From Allopusillimonas ginsengisoli (GTDB lineage Bacteria > Pseudomonadota > Gammaproteobacteria > Burkholderiales > Burkholderiaceae_B), in contig NZ_SDQE01000018.1 of the NCBI RefSeq assembly GCF_004153455.1, positions 1 to 64,000 of the forward strand: 64,000 bases of DNA. Direction: 5' to 3'. The notes under the pieces were generated by a model, which saw only the letters and a list, made by a program, of their open reading frames with translations, was not told the DNA's origin and ran no database searches. Below, piece after piece: positions 9,299 through 18,125 of the stretch. The stretch's first letter is position 1; the number at the start of each line of letters is the position of its first letter. Both the position numbers and the translations under genes were made by a program.

Positions 9299-9775
9299 AT
9301 GAAATTTGATGACACCCTGATCGGCGTGGCGCTAGGCATTTTTTCCGTCATTGTATTCATCATGGCCCAGGCATTCCCCGTGATCCCCGGCCAGAACTTT
9401 GGCGCAAGCCTTTTCCCCACCGTCATTTCCGTTGGTCTGTTTATCTGTGCGCTGTTATTGGTTGTCCAAGGCGTGCGCGGCCGGGCATCAGGCCGGCCAC
9501 GTCATGTGCGTGCGCCCTGGCTGCGTGATCCGCGCGCTGTATGGCGTTTTTTGCTCGTGCCAGCGTCCTTGGTGTTTTATTTTGAACTGGCGGGGACGCT
9601 GGGTTTTCTTCCCTGTTCCTTCATTCTGCTTTGCGTGCTGCTGCTCGCCTTTGGTGTGCGCTGGCTTCGCGCGGCGCTTGTGGCATTGATCAGCGTGCTG
9701 GTCATTCATTTCATGTTTTACAGCGTGCTCAAGGTGCCACTGCCGTGGGGCCTGCTTGAGCCCTTTGCATGGTGA
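9299..9775 (+). CDS. tctB: TctB small membrane subunit of a TTT transporter
   Basis: About 158 residues with four hydrophobic segments. It starts MKFDDTLIGVALGIFSVIVF and has the IPGQNFGASLFPTVISVGLF segment typical of TctB; the C-terminal helix pair is LVALISVLVIHFMFYSVLKV and PLPWGLLEPFAW. The ATG at 9299 is preferred over the upstream TTG at 9278, which would add seven polar residues. tctA starts four bases after its stop, so the two are translationally linked. Confidence 0.88.
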   Translation: MKFDDTLIGVALGIFSVIVFIMAQAFPVIPGQNFGASLFPTVISVGLFICALLLVVQGVRGRASGRPRHVRAPWLRDPRAVWRFLLVPASLVFYFELAGTLGFLPCSFILLCVLLLAFGVRWLRAALVALISVLVIHFMFYSVLKVPLPWGLLEPFAW

Positions 9776-9779
9776 GCCT

Positions 9780-11288
9780 ATGGATTTAGCCAATTTGTCG
9801 GCGGCATTCGCCCAGGTTACCGATCCATTTGTGCTGGGCGTGATTCTGATCGCGGCCATGTTTGGCCTGTTTGTTGGTGCGATCCCTGGCCTGAGTGCCA
9901 CCATGGCCGTTGCGCTGCTGGTGCCCATTACCTTTTTCATGGACCCGGTTCCCGCTGTGGCCATGATGGTGACGGCGACGGCCATGGCGATTACCTCGGG
10001 CGATATACCGGGCTGCCTGCTGCGCATTCCGGGAACGCCGTCCTCGGCTGCGTATACCGATGAAGCCTACGCGATGACCAAGAAAGGGCTGGCCAACCAG
10101 GCCCTGGGAGCGAGCATCGTATTTTCGTGTGTAGGCGGGCTTTTCGGTACGCTGGTGCTCATCACCTCTGCGCCCGTGCTGGCAGATTTTGCTCTCAATT
10201 TTTCGTCTTATGAGTTCTTTTGGCTGGTTGTGCTCGGTCTTTCGTGCGCGATCTTCATTTCTCCCTCCAGTACGTTGCGCGGGTTTGTTTCTCTGCTGAT
10301 CGGCTTGCTGCTGGCTTGCGTCGGCATGAACAATCCTGCCGCTTATCCGCGCTTTACCTTTGGCAACGAGGATTTGCTCAATGGCGTAACGCTTTTGCCG
10401 ATGATGGTGGGGATGTTCGCCATTTCCGAGGTACTGCGCTATGCCACGGATGCTGCACAGAAAAAGGTAGAAATCACAACACAGATCGGCAATCTGTTTA
10501 CCGGCATGTGGACGTTGGCGCGCAAGTACCCAAAGGGTATCGTGCGCGGCAGCGTACTGGGCACGATTGTCGGCGCCTTGCCAGGGGCTGGCGCCGACAT
10601 CGCCGCCTGGATGTCGTATGGCGTGAGCAAGCGGTTTTCACGCGAGCCCGAGAAGTTTGGCACGGGTCACGTGGAAGGCATTGTGGAAGCAGGTGCCGCC
10701 AACAATTCCGCGCTGGCTGGCGCATGGATACCGGCGCTGGTGTTCGGCATTCCGGGGGATTCCATCACCGCCATCGTAATTGGCGTGCTGTACATGAAAA
10801 ACCTCGCGCCGGGCCCCATGATATTCACCAATAGTCCGGTCGAAATCTATTCCGTGTTCATTGTTTTCGTTTTGGCGAACATCATCATGCTGCCTTTGGG
10901 GTATCTGGCGGTCAAAGCGGCCCGCAAGGTGCTGAACGTGCCGCGCAACATCCTGATGCCATTGATTCTGATTTTCTGCATCGTTGGTACGTTTGCCATC
11001 AACAACAGTGTGTTCGATGTGATGGTCATGCTGGCCGTTGGCGTGCTGGCGTATCTCATGGAAGAAAATGATTTCCCGATTGCGCCCGCTGTGCTCGGGG
11101 TCGTGTTGGGAGGGATGCTGGAAGAGCACTTCGTTTTTTCCATGATCAAGGCCGACGGGGATTTCCTGATGTTCTTCAGTCGGCCGATAGCCTGTGCGTT
11201 GGGCATTTTCGCGCTGCTTGTCTGGCTATTTCCCCTGATCAGAGGCGCATACAGAATGACCAGGAAGATAGGGAGGGTAGAGACGTGA
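9780..11288 (+). CDS. tctA: TctA large membrane subunit of a TTT transporter
   Basis: A 502-residue polytopic permease of the TctA family (about 12 membrane segments). The conserved block FVGAIPGLSATMAVALLVPI near residue 30 and its counterpart GTIVGALPGAGADIAAWMSY near residue 260 are the paired glycine/proline motifs of the family; PGTPSSAAYTDEAYAMTKKG and EAGAANNSALAGAWIPALVF are also typical. The ATG at 9780 is chosen over an in-frame TTG at 9756. Its TGA overlaps the GTG start of the next gene. Confidence 0.93.
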   Translation: MDLANLSAAFAQVTDPFVLGVILIAAMFGLFVGAIPGLSATMAVALLVPITFFMDPVPAVAMMVTATAMAITSGDIPGCLLRIPGTPSSAAYTDEAYAMTKKGLANQALGASIVFSCVGGLFGTLVLITSAPVLADFALNFSSYEFFWLVVLGLSCAIFISPSSTLRGFVSLLIGLLLACVGMNNPAAYPRFTFGNEDLLNGVTLLPMMVGMFAISEVLRYATDAAQKKVEITTQIGNLFTGMWTLARKYPKGIVRGSVLGTIVGALPGAGADIAAWMSYGVSKRFSREPEKFGTGHVEGIVEAGAANNSALAGAWIPALVFGIPGDSITAIVIGVLYMKNLAPGPMIFTNSPVEIYSVFIVFVLANIIMLPLGYLAVKAARKVLNVPRNILMPLILIFCIVGTFAINNSVFDVMVMLAVGVLAYLMEENDFPIAPAVLGVVLGGMLEEHFVFSMIKADGDFLMFFSRPIACALGIFALLVWLFPLIRGAYRMTRKIGRVET

Positions 11289-12352
11289 TTGAGCAGCAGC
11301 GTTATGTGGCGCAGGACCTGGAGATTTTTGCTGCGCAAGTACTGGCAAAGGCAGGTATGGACGACAGGCTTTCCGACACCGTCGCGAGAGTTCTGGTGGA
11401 AGGCGATCTGCTGGGTCATTCCACGCATGGACTGGCGCTGCTGGCGCCGTATGCGGCGGAACTTGAACAAGGCGGTATGACGCGGGCGGGCGCGCCCAAA
11501 GTGCTGGCTGACAAAGGCGCTGCCTTGCTCTGGGATGGGGAGCGGTTGCCCGGCCCCTGGCTGGTGTGCGAAGCAATTGACGCCTTGATTCCCAGAGCGC
11601 GACAGTTTGGATCTGCCTCGCTGGTTATCCGGCGCAGTCATCATATCGCCTGCCTGGCAAGCTACCTGCTCAAGGCGGTAGAGCAGGGTATGTTGATTGT
11701 GTTGGCCTCGTCCGATCCGGGCGGAAAGAGTGTTGCGCCATTTGGTGGCACAGAGGCCGTTTTCACGCCCAACCCTATTGCTGCAGGCATTCCCGCCAGT
11801 TCACCGTTGTTGATTGACATATCGGCTTCAGTGACAACCAACGGCATGTGCAGTCGCCTTGCGAAGCAGGGCGCAACGTTCGATGAGGCATGGCTGATCG
11901 ACGCAAAGGGGAATCCCAGCCATGATCCGCAGATACTCTTCGATTCTCCGCCGGGCACCATATTGCCGGTTGGCGGTTTGTCGGCTGGACACAAAGGCTA
12001 CGGGTTGGGATTGCTGGTCGAAGCGCTGACGGGTGGGCTGGGCGGATACGGCAGGGCGGATGATGCGCAAGGGTGGGGCGCGAGCGTGTTCATCAACCTG
12101 TACGACACCGTTGGTTTTGCGGGCAAGGACGAGTTCGTGCGCCAGATGGATTGGTTGGCCGCGCAGTGCCGCCAAAACCGGCCTCGTCCCGGCGTTCCGG
12201 CAGTGCGTTTGCCAGGCGACAGGGCGCTTGCCCTGCGCCGGCAGCAGCTCGACCAGGGGGTTCTGCTGCAAGAGGCCATTGAGCCCGCAATGCGTGAGCT
12301 CGCCGTCAGATATCAACTGCAGTTTCCAGCATGCAAGGACAATCAAGAATGA
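11285..12352 (+). CDS. Ldh2-family (malate / L-lactate / keto-acid) NAD(P)H dehydrogenase
   Basis: 355 residues of the Ldh2/YlbC family (YiaK, DpkA, ureidoglycolate dehydrogenase relatives), which have a non-Rossmann NAD(P) fold. Visible motifs: LVEGDLLGHSTHGLALLAPY, the His-rich VIRRSHHIACLASYLL, PFGGTEAVFTPNPIAAGIP, and the C-terminal GGLSAGHKGYGLGLLVEAL. Members reduce or oxidise 2-hydroxy/2-keto acids or cyclic imino acids. It starts with GTG overlapping the tctA stop (GTGA) and ends overlapping the next start (ATGA), so it is embedded in the operon. The substrate is not predictable from sequence alone. Confidence 0.88.
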   Translation: MIEQQRYVAQDLEIFAAQVLAKAGMDDRLSDTVARVLVEGDLLGHSTHGLALLAPYAAELEQGGMTRAGAPKVLADKGAALLWDGERLPGPWLVCEAIDALIPRARQFGSASLVIRRSHHIACLASYLLKAVEQGMLIVLASSDPGGKSVAPFGGTEAVFTPNPIAAGIPASSPLLIDISASVTTNGMCSRLAKQGATFDEAWLIDAKGNPSHDPQILFDSPPGTILPVGGLSAGHKGYGLGLLVEALTGGLGGYGRADDAQGWGASVFINLYDTVGFAGKDEFVRQMDWLAAQCRQNRPRPGVPAVRLPGDRALALRRQQLDQGVLLQEAIEPAMRELAVRYQLQFPACKDNQE

Positions 12353-13101
12353 ATCAATTCGATCTGAACGGCCGGGTGGCCGTCATCACCGGCGCCGCGC
12401 GCGGCATCGGTTTTGCCATTGCGCAGCGCATGCTTGCGTCGGGCGCCGCCGTTGCGATTTGGGACAAGGATGAAAGCCGCATGGGGCAGGCGCAGGACGC
12501 GCTGCACACGGCCGGCACCGTGAGTACACATGTTGTCGATCTGACCGATCTGGAAGCCGTGGAGGCGGCAACACGAGCAACAGTCGAACGTCACGGAAAA
12601 ATTGACATACTCGTGAACAACGCTGGCATCACGGGAGGCAATGCACTGGCTTGGGAACTTGACGCGCAGGCATGGAAAGAAGTCATAGAGGTGAACCTTG
12701 TCGCGCCGTACTACACCAGCCGCAGCGTGATTCCCCACATGCTTGGGCTTGGGTATGGGCGCATCGTCAATATTGCTTCCATTGCCGGCAAAGAAGGCAA
12801 TCCCAATGCCTCGCACTACAGCGCGTCCAAAGCGGGCTTGATTGGACTCACCAAATCGCTGGGCAAGGAACTGGCGGACAAGGGTGTTCTGGTCAACGCC
12901 ATTACGCCTGCTGTCGCCAAGACGGATTTGTTCGACACCATGACACAGCAGCATATTGACTACATGCTTTCCAAGATACCTCTGGCGCGGTTTGTTCGTG
13001 TGGAGGAGATCGCGGCAATGGTGTGCTGGCTGTCTTCGGAGGACTGTTCATTCAGCACAGGGGCGGTGTTTGATATCTCCGGTGGCCGTGCTACCTATTG
13101 A
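12349..13101 (+). CDS. Short-chain dehydrogenase/reductase (SDR)
   Basis: 250 residues, classical SDR: cofactor motif VAVITGAARGIGFAIAQRML, NNAG at about residue 87, the catalytic Ser in NIASIAGKEGNPNASHYSAS and the YxxxK as YSASKAG. The GKEGNPNASHYSASKAGLIG stretch recurs in SDRs linked to sugar and sugar-acid metabolism, in keeping with the dehydratase gene downstream. The ATG at 12349 overlaps the previous stop and replaces an earlier in-frame ATG at 12331. A role in oxidising a hydroxyl of a deoxy-keto sugar acid is inference. Confidence 0.88.
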   Translation: MNQFDLNGRVAVITGAARGIGFAIAQRMLASGAAVAIWDKDESRMGQAQDALHTAGTVSTHVVDLTDLEAVEAATRATVERHGKIDILVNNAGITGGNALAWELDAQAWKEVIEVNLVAPYYTSRSVIPHMLGLGYGRIVNIASIAGKEGNPNASHYSASKAGLIGLTKSLGKELADKGVLVNAITPAVAKTDLFDTMTQQHIDYMLSKIPLARFVRVEEIAAMVCWLSSEDCSFSTGAVFDISGGRATY

Positions 13102-13114
13102 GACAGGAATATAA

Positions 13115-13669
13115 ATGACGGAAAAAGATCAAGGCGAGAAAGGAATGGCCGCGACGCTGGCGGACCACTTGTTCGCCGTACTCACAATGATTATCGCGCT
13201 GAGCCTGCTGTTGATGCTGCTGCTGGTTTTTGGCAATGTGGTTCTGCGCTATGTATTCAATTCGGGCATCACCATCTCCGAAGAGGTGGCTCGCATGTGC
13301 TTTGTCTGGCTGACGTTCGCCGGCACCGTGCTGGCATTTCGCGCCAAGCAACATCTGGCCATCAATATGCTCGTGGATCGCTTCTCCCCGTCCACGCAGA
13401 AAGTCGTGCACGTGTTCAGGCAGCTGCTTATCTTGTGGGTGCTGTGGCTGATGATAGATGGCGGTTGGGATCAAACCATTATTGGTTTCAGCACGGTGAC
13501 GCCTGTCGCAGGCGTATCGATTGCAGTGTTCAGTGGCGCTGTGCTTTTTTCAGCCGTCGCGATGGCGTTGATGACGATACTCGATATTTATGTGGCGCTG
13601 CGAACGCCTGCCGTGCCCGAGAACACTGTGCATTTTCGAACTTCGGTCGACACCGTTGACGATGTCTGA
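13115..13669 (+). CDS. dctQ: TRAP transporter small permease (DctQ)
   Basis: 184 residues, four transmembrane helices in the DctQ pattern. FGNVVLRYVFNSGITISEEV followed by ARMCFVWLTFAGTVLAFRAK is the family signature between helices 1 and 2. It precedes dctM and dctP, so this TRAP system is complete (Q-M-P). It is the second organic-acid importer in the same run of genes as tctCBA. The start follows the SDR stop by 13 bases. Confidence 0.9.
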   Translation: MTEKDQGEKGMAATLADHLFAVLTMIIALSLLLMLLLVFGNVVLRYVFNSGITISEEVARMCFVWLTFAGTVLAFRAKQHLAINMLVDRFSPSTQKVVHVFRQLLILWVLWLMIDGGWDQTIIGFSTVTPVAGVSIAVFSGAVLFSAVAMALMTILDIYVALRTPAVPENTVHFRTSVDTVDDV

Positions 13670-13767
13670 GCGCTGATGCCGACTTACCTATGCAAATGAA
13701 CAGCCCGCGATTGCGAGCCTGCCGGCAACGCAGTGCGCTGCCAGATCTAAACCAATAACAGGTACAC

Positions 13768-15048
13768 ATGACCGTATTTATTTTCGTAGCCACCTTGCTG
13801 GGTTTTATGGCGTTCGGCGTGCCGATCGCGTTCGCCTTGTTGTTGAGCGCGATTGCGCTTATGTTCCATCTTTCCTTTTTCGACCCGCAGATCATTGCAC
13901 AGAACATGCTGACCGGCGCGGACAATTTCTCGCTGATGGCGGTGCCTTTGTTCATGCTCGCGGGCGAGGCCATGAATGCGGGCGGAATGTCGCGGCGCAT
14001 GGTGCATCTGGCGGCGTCTTTCGTCGGGCATATCAAGGGCGGGTTGGGGTATGTTGCCATCATGGCGAGCGTATTGCTGGCGGCGCTGTCGGGTTCGGCG
14101 GTGGCCGATGCGGCGGCGCTGGCAGCGATGCTGGTGCCCATGTTGCGCAGTCGAGGGTACGACATGAATCAGGCGACAGGCCTGATTGCCGCGGGCGGCA
14201 TTATCGCACCGATTATTCCGCCGTCCATTTCCTTCATTATTTTTGGCGTCGCGGCCAATATCTCGGTCACCAAGCTTTTTATCGCGGGCATTGTGCCGGG
14301 GCTCTTGATGGGGCTGACGCTGGTGACCGTGTGGGCATTCATCTCGTCCCGCTCCAAAACCATGCAGTCGTCGCCGAAAGAGAGCTGGACGGTGCGCAGC
14401 AAAGCGTTCAGGGATTCATCCTGGGCACTGCTGTTGCCCATCATTATTATCGGTGGGTTGCGGGGCGGTATTTTCACACCGACCGAGGCCGCCGCAGTGG
14501 CAGCGGTCTACGCCTTGTTTGTCGGCATGGTTGTCTATCGCGAAATTACCTTCAAGTCATTGTTCCCGCTGTTGGTCAATGCCGCCATGACAACCGCCAT
14601 CGTGATGTTTCTTGTTGCCGCGGCGCTGGTTACGTCTTACATGATCACGCTGGCCGACTTGCCTCAGGCGATTATTGAAATGTTGGGACCCTTGGTGGAT
14701 TCGCCGACGCTTCTGATGTTCACTCTGGTCATTCTGCTGACGCTGATCGGAACGGCCATGGATCTTACGCCCACCATATTGATTCTCGCCCCGGTGCTGA
14801 TGCCCGTGGTGGAAAAGGCCGGCATAGATCCCACGTACTTTGGCGTGATATTCATCATGGTCGGCTGCGCCGGCCTGCTGACACCGCCGGTCGGTACGGT
14901 ACTGAATGTGGTTTGCGGCGTGGCCCGCGTTCGAATGGAAGACATCATCAAGGGCGTGTGGCCATATGTGCTGGCGTATACAGCGCTGATCACGCTTATG
15001 GTGATTTTTCCGGAAATCGTTCTGGCGCCGTTGCGCTGGTTTTATTGA
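13768..15048 (+). CDS. dctM: TRAP transporter large permease (DctM)
   Basis: 426 residues, the DctM/SiaM fold with about 12 membrane helices. Characteristic blocks: FMAFGVPIAFALLLSAIAL, the MAVPLFMLAGEAMNAGGMSR motif, ALSGSAVADAAALAAMLVPM, ASGGIIAPIIPPS-type segment AAGGIIAPIIPPSISFIIFG, and the C-terminal GCAGLLTPPVGTVLNVVCGV. The last two are the re-entrant hairpin regions that line the Na+ and substrate sites. An AACAGGT SD precedes the ATG. Confidence 0.94.
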   Translation: MTVFIFVATLLGFMAFGVPIAFALLLSAIALMFHLSFFDPQIIAQNMLTGADNFSLMAVPLFMLAGEAMNAGGMSRRMVHLAASFVGHIKGGLGYVAIMASVLLAALSGSAVADAAALAAMLVPMLRSRGYDMNQATGLIAAGGIIAPIIPPSISFIIFGVAANISVTKLFIAGIVPGLLMGLTLVTVWAFISSRSKTMQSSPKESWTVRSKAFRDSSWALLLPIIIIGGLRGGIFTPTEAAAVAAVYALFVGMVVYREITFKSLFPLLVNAAMTTAIVMFLVAAALVTSYMITLADLPQAIIEMLGPLVDSPTLLMFTLVILLTLIGTAMDLTPTILILAPVLMPVVEKAGIDPTYFGVIFIMVGCAGLLTPPVGTVLNVVCGVARVRMEDIIKGVWPYVLAYTALITLMVIFPEIVLAPLRWFY

Positions 15049-15074
15049 GTGTTTTTTTTCGAGGATGGAATGGC

Positions 15075-16121
15075 ATGACAGTCAGATCTGCAATGAAAAC
15101 AACGTTGGGGCTCAAGAGCATGATGCTGGGCCTGGCCACCGTGGCTGCCATGGGTCTGGTCGCCCATGATGCGGTCGCCAAGGATATCAAGACGCGCATC
15201 ATCCGCTTCGGCTATGGCTTGGCCGACAGCAGCCCCACCGGCAAGGCAACGCGCTTTTTTGCCGAGGAGGTAGGGCGTCTGAGCGACGGCAAGATGAAAG
15301 TAAAAACCTATGGCAATGGCGCGCTGGGGTCCGACGAGCAGATGCAGAATGCGCTAATCGGCGGATCGCAGGAAATGACGTTTGTCTCCACGGCGCCGCT
15401 GGCCGGCATGGTCAAGGAGTTCGGCGTATTTGATCTTCCCTTCCTGTTCGATAACGAGAAGGTGGCCGACGCGGTGCTGGACGGGCCGGAGGGGCGCAAA
15501 CTGCTGGACACGCTGCCGCCCAAGGGGTTGATCGGGCTGTTGTATTGGGAGAATGGTTTCCGGAACATCACCAATTCCAGGCACGAAATCAACAAGGCGT
15601 CCGATCTGAACGGCATCAAGCTGCGCGTGATGCAGAACCAGGTGGCGCTGAGCGTGTTCAACGGATTGGGCGCCAATGCCATTCCCATGCCGTTCACCGA
15701 ATTGTTCACCGCGCTGGAAACCAAGACCGTTGATGGACAGGAGAACCCGCTGAGCACCATACAGACCAGCAAGTTCTACGAGGTCCAGCCATACCTGACG
15801 ATTTCCAATCACGTTTACACGCCATTTGTGCTTCTGGCGTCCAAGCGCTGGTGGGACGGGTTATCGACAGACGAGCAAGCGGTTATCGAGGAAGCGGCCA
15901 AGCGCTCACAGGCATTTCAACGCAAAGTAAGTCGGGAAGGCGATGTGGCAGCGCTGGCCTACCTCAAGGAACATGGCGTCAAGGTGTCCGAGTTTTCCAC
16001 AGCGGAGAAGGAAGCCATCCGCGAACAACTGGAGCCTATTGTCTCCAAGCTGAAGCAGGAAATCGGGCCCGAGACAGTAGACGCTGTGTTGGGTGCGGCC
16101 CAAGAGGCATCCAAGTCCTGA
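15075..16121 (+). CDS. dctP: TRAP transporter substrate-binding protein (DctP)
   Basis: 348 residues with an N-terminal signal peptide (MMLGLATVAAMGLVAHDAVA). Mature DctP motifs: RFFAEEVGRLSDGKMKVKTY, NALIGGSQEMTFVSTAPLAG, FDLPFLFDNEKVADAVLDG, and NGIKLRVMQNQVALSVFNGL holding the conserved Arg that binds the substrate carboxylate. TVDGQENPLSTI is the usual linker. The ATG at 15075 is used; a second ATG at 15093 would give a shorter signal peptide. It completes the TRAP system with the two genes before it. Ligand unknown, presumably a carboxylate. Confidence 0.92.
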   Translation: MTVRSAMKTTLGLKSMMLGLATVAAMGLVAHDAVAKDIKTRIIRFGYGLADSSPTGKATRFFAEEVGRLSDGKMKVKTYGNGALGSDEQMQNALIGGSQEMTFVSTAPLAGMVKEFGVFDLPFLFDNEKVADAVLDGPEGRKLLDTLPPKGLIGLLYWENGFRNITNSRHEINKASDLNGIKLRVMQNQVALSVFNGLGANAIPMPFTELFTALETKTVDGQENPLSTIQTSKFYEVQPYLTISNHVYTPFVLLASKRWWDGLSTDEQAVIEEAAKRSQAFQRKVSREGDVAALAYLKEHGVKVSEFSTAEKEAIREQLEPIVSKLKQEIGPETVDAVLGAAQEASKS

Positions 16122-16137
16122 GCGCCTTTTTCTGAAA

Positions 16138-16160
16138 GCATCCTGGTGTTGCCAGGATGC
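16138..16160 (+). terminator. Hairpin after dctP
   Basis: Perfect 9-bp stem: GCATCCTGG (16138-16146) with CCAGGATGC (16152-16160), loop of five bases. Only a short T-run follows (GTGTTTC), so it may attenuate rather than fully stop transcription between the transporter genes and the dehydratase gene. Confidence 0.5.
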
Positions 16161-16263
16161 AGCGTGTTTCAAGATGCCGTGCCCGCCGGGCGCGGGCACA
16201 CTCACGTGCCCGGCCGATGATGGCTATTGCGCTGTGCATCCGATTTTAGAAAGGTCTATTCAC

Positions 16264-18048
16264 ATGTCAGAGTCAGAAAAACCCATGCTGCGCAGTCGCA
16301 GGTGGTTCGACAATCCAGCCGATCCCGGCATGACGGCGTTGTACATCGAACGCTACATGAATTACGGCATCACCCGAGAGGAGCTGCAATCGGGCAAGCC
16401 TATTATCGGCATTGCACAGACCGGCTCAGATCTGTCGCCTTGCAACCGCCACCATCTTGAACTGGCGTCGCGAGTACGCGATGGCATTCGCGATATGGGC
16501 GGCATCCCGCTTGAGTTCCCCGTACACCCCATTCAGGAAACCGGAAAACGTCCGACCGCTGCGCTGGACCGTAATCTGGCTTATCTTGGCCTGGTCGAAG
16601 TGTTGCATGGCTATCCGCTGGACGGGGTCGTGCTGACGACAGGATGTGACAAGACGACACCAGCCTGTCTCATGGCGGCGGCCACCGTCAATATTCCGGC
16701 CATTGTCTTGTCTGGCGGGCCGATGCTGGACGGATGGTGGCGCGGCAAGCTGGCCGGCTCGGGCACTGTTGTTTGGGATGCGCGCAAGCGATTGGCGGCG
16801 GGTGAAATCGGTTATGAAGAATTCATGAGCAATGTGGCGTCGTCAGCGCCGTCGACAGGTCATTGCAACACCATGGGCACCGCGCTGTCGATGAATTCCC
16901 TGGCTGAGGCGCTGGGCATGTCTTTGCCCGGCTGCGCGGCAATTCCGGCACCATACCGCGAGCGCGGCTGGATGGCGTATGAAACCGGCCGGCGCATTGT
17001 GGGGATGGTGCACGAAAATCTTCGGCCTTCAGACATCATGACCAAGCAGGCGTTCGAAAATGCGGTTGTCGCCGCAGCAGCGCTGGGCGGCTCTTCCAAC
17101 TGCCCGATCCACATGATCGCCATCGCGCGGCACATGGGGGTGGATCACACCCTGGACGACTGGCAGCGTCTGGGGCCCTCGATCCCTTTGCTTGTCGACT
17201 GCCAGCCGGCAGGCCGCTTTCTTGGCGAAGCATTTCACCGCGCGGGTGGCGTTCCCGCGGTAATGAAGGAGTTGCTGGATGCCGGAAAGCTGAATGGCGA
17301 CGCCATGACGGTTACGGGTAAAACCCTGGCGGAAAATCTGCGGAATACAGGCCAGCCCGACCGGGAAGTCATTCGCGCATGGGATCAGCCTCTCAAAGCG
17401 GATGCCGGCTATATCGTATTGAGCGGCAACTTGTTCGACAATGCCGTCATCAAGACAAGCGTGATCGACGAAGCCTTCCGCAAGCGGTTTCTGTCCGACC
17501 CGGAACGCCCCAATGTTATGGAGCTGAAGGCCATTGTGTTCGAAGGGCCCGAAGATTATCACGACCGGATCGAAAACCCTGATCTGGGCGTCGATGAGCA
17601 CAGCCTGCTGGTCATCCGCAACGCGGGCCCGGTAGGATATCCGGGTGGCGCCGAAGTCGTGAACATGCAGCCACCGGCAGCGCTGATGGCGCGCGGTATA
17701 GATACGTTGCCCACAATGGGCGATGGCCGGCAGAGCGGTACATCCGCCAGCCCGTCCATTCTCAATGTGTCGCCAGAGGCGGCCGTGGGTGGTGGCCTGG
17801 CCTTGCTGCAAACCGGCGATAGGGTACGCATCGACCTGAACGAGCGTCGCGTCGACGTACTGATTCCCGATGAAGAGCTGGCCCGGCGCAAGGCAGCATG
17901 GACGCCGCCCGATCTCAAGAACCAGACGCCCTGGGAGGAAATCTATCGCGGTATGGTGGGCCAGCATGGCACAGGCGGCTGTCTGGAAGCTGCCACCAAG
18001 TATATTAAGATCATTGAGCAGCGCGGAGAATCGCGCAACAATCACTAA
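16264..18048 (+). CDS. IlvD/Edd-family sugar-acid dehydratase (L-arabinonate dehydratase type)
   Basis: 594 residues of the Fe-S IlvD/Edd dehydratase family, in the pentonate/aldonate branch rather than true IlvD. Visible: [60 protein letters not shown] and [20 protein letters not shown]; the three Cys residues in Pro-Cys-Asn, Gly-Cys-Asp-Lys and Gly-His-Cys-Asn are in cluster-ligand positions. The enzyme removes water from an aldonic acid to give a 2-keto-3-deoxy acid. The ATG at 16264 is chosen because upstream codons overlap the terminator hairpin. The exact sugar acid is unknown. Confidence 0.9.
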   Translation: MSESEKPMLRSRRWFDNPADPGMTALYIERYMNYGITREELQSGKPIIGIAQTGSDLSPCNRHHLELASRVRDGIRDMGGIPLEFPVHPIQETGKRPTAALDRNLAYLGLVEVLHGYPLDGVVLTTGCDKTTPACLMAAATVNIPAIVLSGGPMLDGWWRGKLAGSGTVVWDARKRLAAGEIGYEEFMSNVASSAPSTGHCNTMGTALSMNSLAEALGMSLPGCAAIPAPYRERGWMAYETGRRIVGMVHENLRPSDIMTKQAFENAVVAAAALGGSSNCPIHMIAIARHMGVDHTLDDWQRLGPSIPLLVDCQPAGRFLGEAFHRAGGVPAVMKELLDAGKLNGDAMTVTGKTLAENLRNTGQPDREVIRAWDQPLKADAGYIVLSGNLFDNAVIKTSVIDEAFRKRFLSDPERPNVMELKAIVFEGPEDYHDRIENPDLGVDEHSLLVIRNAGPVGYPGGAEVVNMQPPAALMARGIDTLPTMGDGRQSGTSASPSILNVSPEAAVGGGLALLQTGDRVRIDLNERRVDVLIPDEELARRKAAWTPPDLKNQTPWEEIYRGMVGQHGTGGCLEAATKYIKIIEQRGESRNNH

Positions 18049-18125
18049 ATCCGGTCGTCGTCGGCCCGGCACAGACGGTGCCGCCGATTATCCCGGTTTT
18101 CCACTCGCATCAGAATTGGATACAC